Source: Pseudorasbora parva
Taxonomy: Eukaryota; Chordata; Actinopteri; Cypriniformes; Gobionidae
DNA length: 64,000 nt
NCBI RefSeq assembly: GCF_024679245.1
Contig: NC_090173.1
Coordinates: 8,075,428-8,139,427 of the forward strand
Direction of reading: 5' to 3'
The notes below the pieces were generated by a model. It saw only the letters and a program-made list of their open reading frames with translations, searched no databases and was not told the origin of the DNA. A program made the position numbers and the translations under genes. Positions within the stretch are counted from its first letter, which is position 1; the number at the start of each line of letters is the position of its first letter. This document shows positions 63,561-64,000 of this stretch, one piece after another.

Positions 63561-64000
63561 TTTGTACTTTTTTTCAGATGCTTATAAACATATTAATGGC
63601 AAAAGTGTCATTACACTGTATTCAGCACAAACTGGGATTCCTGGGAAAAATGTAACCACCTAGGACCCACTGCAACTTATACAATAAGTGCAGTTACAAT
63701 AGCAAAATATGTGGGAGAGCATTGCTATAGTGTGACGATATTGTATTGCAATAGAGGAACATCATAATACCACATCATACCTAGTTAGCACAGTATTTGT
63801 AATTGAAAGGGTTTAATGACAATATCTGGTCATGGTTACACTTATAACAGTTGCTAAATAGATGTGTCTCTGTTATCTACAGAAGCTCTTATTGAGAATT
63901 AACAGAGGTGTAGATGTTGATGTCATATTGAAAATGTTTAGTTTGAAGTCACCATGATGGGGATCAGTGTTTGCTTTAGTTGGGCTCTTAACCCTTGACT
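63561..64000. other. No gene recognised at the window end
   Basis: AT-rich. The text 'acagaagctcttattgagaa' near 63879 recurs at about 1690, again pointing to local duplication. Confidence 0.4.

Noticed and set aside
1..64000. CRISPR arrays, bacterial operons, rRNA or tRNA genes
   Set aside because: None seen. The only rRNA-like text is the 5S-derived SINE head, and the repeats are eukaryotic mobile elements.

Overview
The window looks like ray-finned fish DNA, most likely from a cyprinid. The evidence is AT-rich, intron-bearing vertebrate sequence, one host gene of the teleost-expanded very large inducible GTPase (VLIG) family, and dense mobile DNA: L2-like LINEs, a 5S-headed SINE, Ty3/gypsy elements, DIRS-like elements, hAT, Kolobok, piggyBac, PIF/Harbinger and Tc1 elements. 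The only host coding sequence I can support is the VLIG exon on the minus strand at 29454-34172. No tRNA or rRNA gene was found.

Layout. 1-2.7 kb: old repeats. 2.7-13.1 kb: first copy of a segmentally duplicated block, made of a promoter-like stretch, an antisense L2-like LINE (3' part and reverse transcriptase at about 5.4-7.46 kb, endonuclease part at 11.43-11.96 kb) and a 3.96-kb terminal-inverted-repeat element with exon-like pieces inserted in that LINE. 13.1-26.8 kb: a second antisense LINE split by a decayed chromodomain gypsy (14414-17887, 5-bp target duplication CCTTT) and by a hAT-like element (18051-26475), which itself contains a young Ty3/gypsy (18664-26027; two 901-bp LTRs with one difference seen). 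26.8-28.6 kb: piggyBac-type and other MITEs and an (AT)n tract. 28.6-34.2 kb: the VLIG gene. 34.2-39.7 kb: a Harbinger fragment, a complete hAT with its target duplication, and Tc1 and hAT remnants.

39.7-63.6 kb is the second copy of the duplicated block, enlarged by nested insertions: Kolobok copy 1, a hAT (42055-43259), a 5S-headed SINE (43281-43813), a chromovirus-type gypsy (43853-52326, itself hit by Kolobok copy 2, a hAT MITE, a piggyBac MITE and a repeat inside its 3' LTR), a DIRS-like element (52439-55569, hit by a BED-finger hAT that was in turn hit by Kolobok copy 3), another LINE carrying a Harbinger MITE, and a second DIRS-like element (58042-62469). Comparing the two block copies gives empty sites for several insertions, which fixes their boundaries without a database.

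The most notable structure is in the 58-62.5 kb element. It has about 200-bp inverted terminal repeats, and next to one of them lies an internal segment (58302-58409) that is the exact reverse complement of the element's two ends joined end to end. This 'circle junction' is the signature of DIRS tyrosine-recombinase retrotransposons. The element carries a GC-rich minisatellite in place of recognisable pol genes. The Kolobok trio is also notable: inward-facing exon-like pieces at both ends, one encoding a THAP zinc finger with a splice donor. Element assignments rest on end structure, target duplications and motifs read by eye; no alignment or database search was run.
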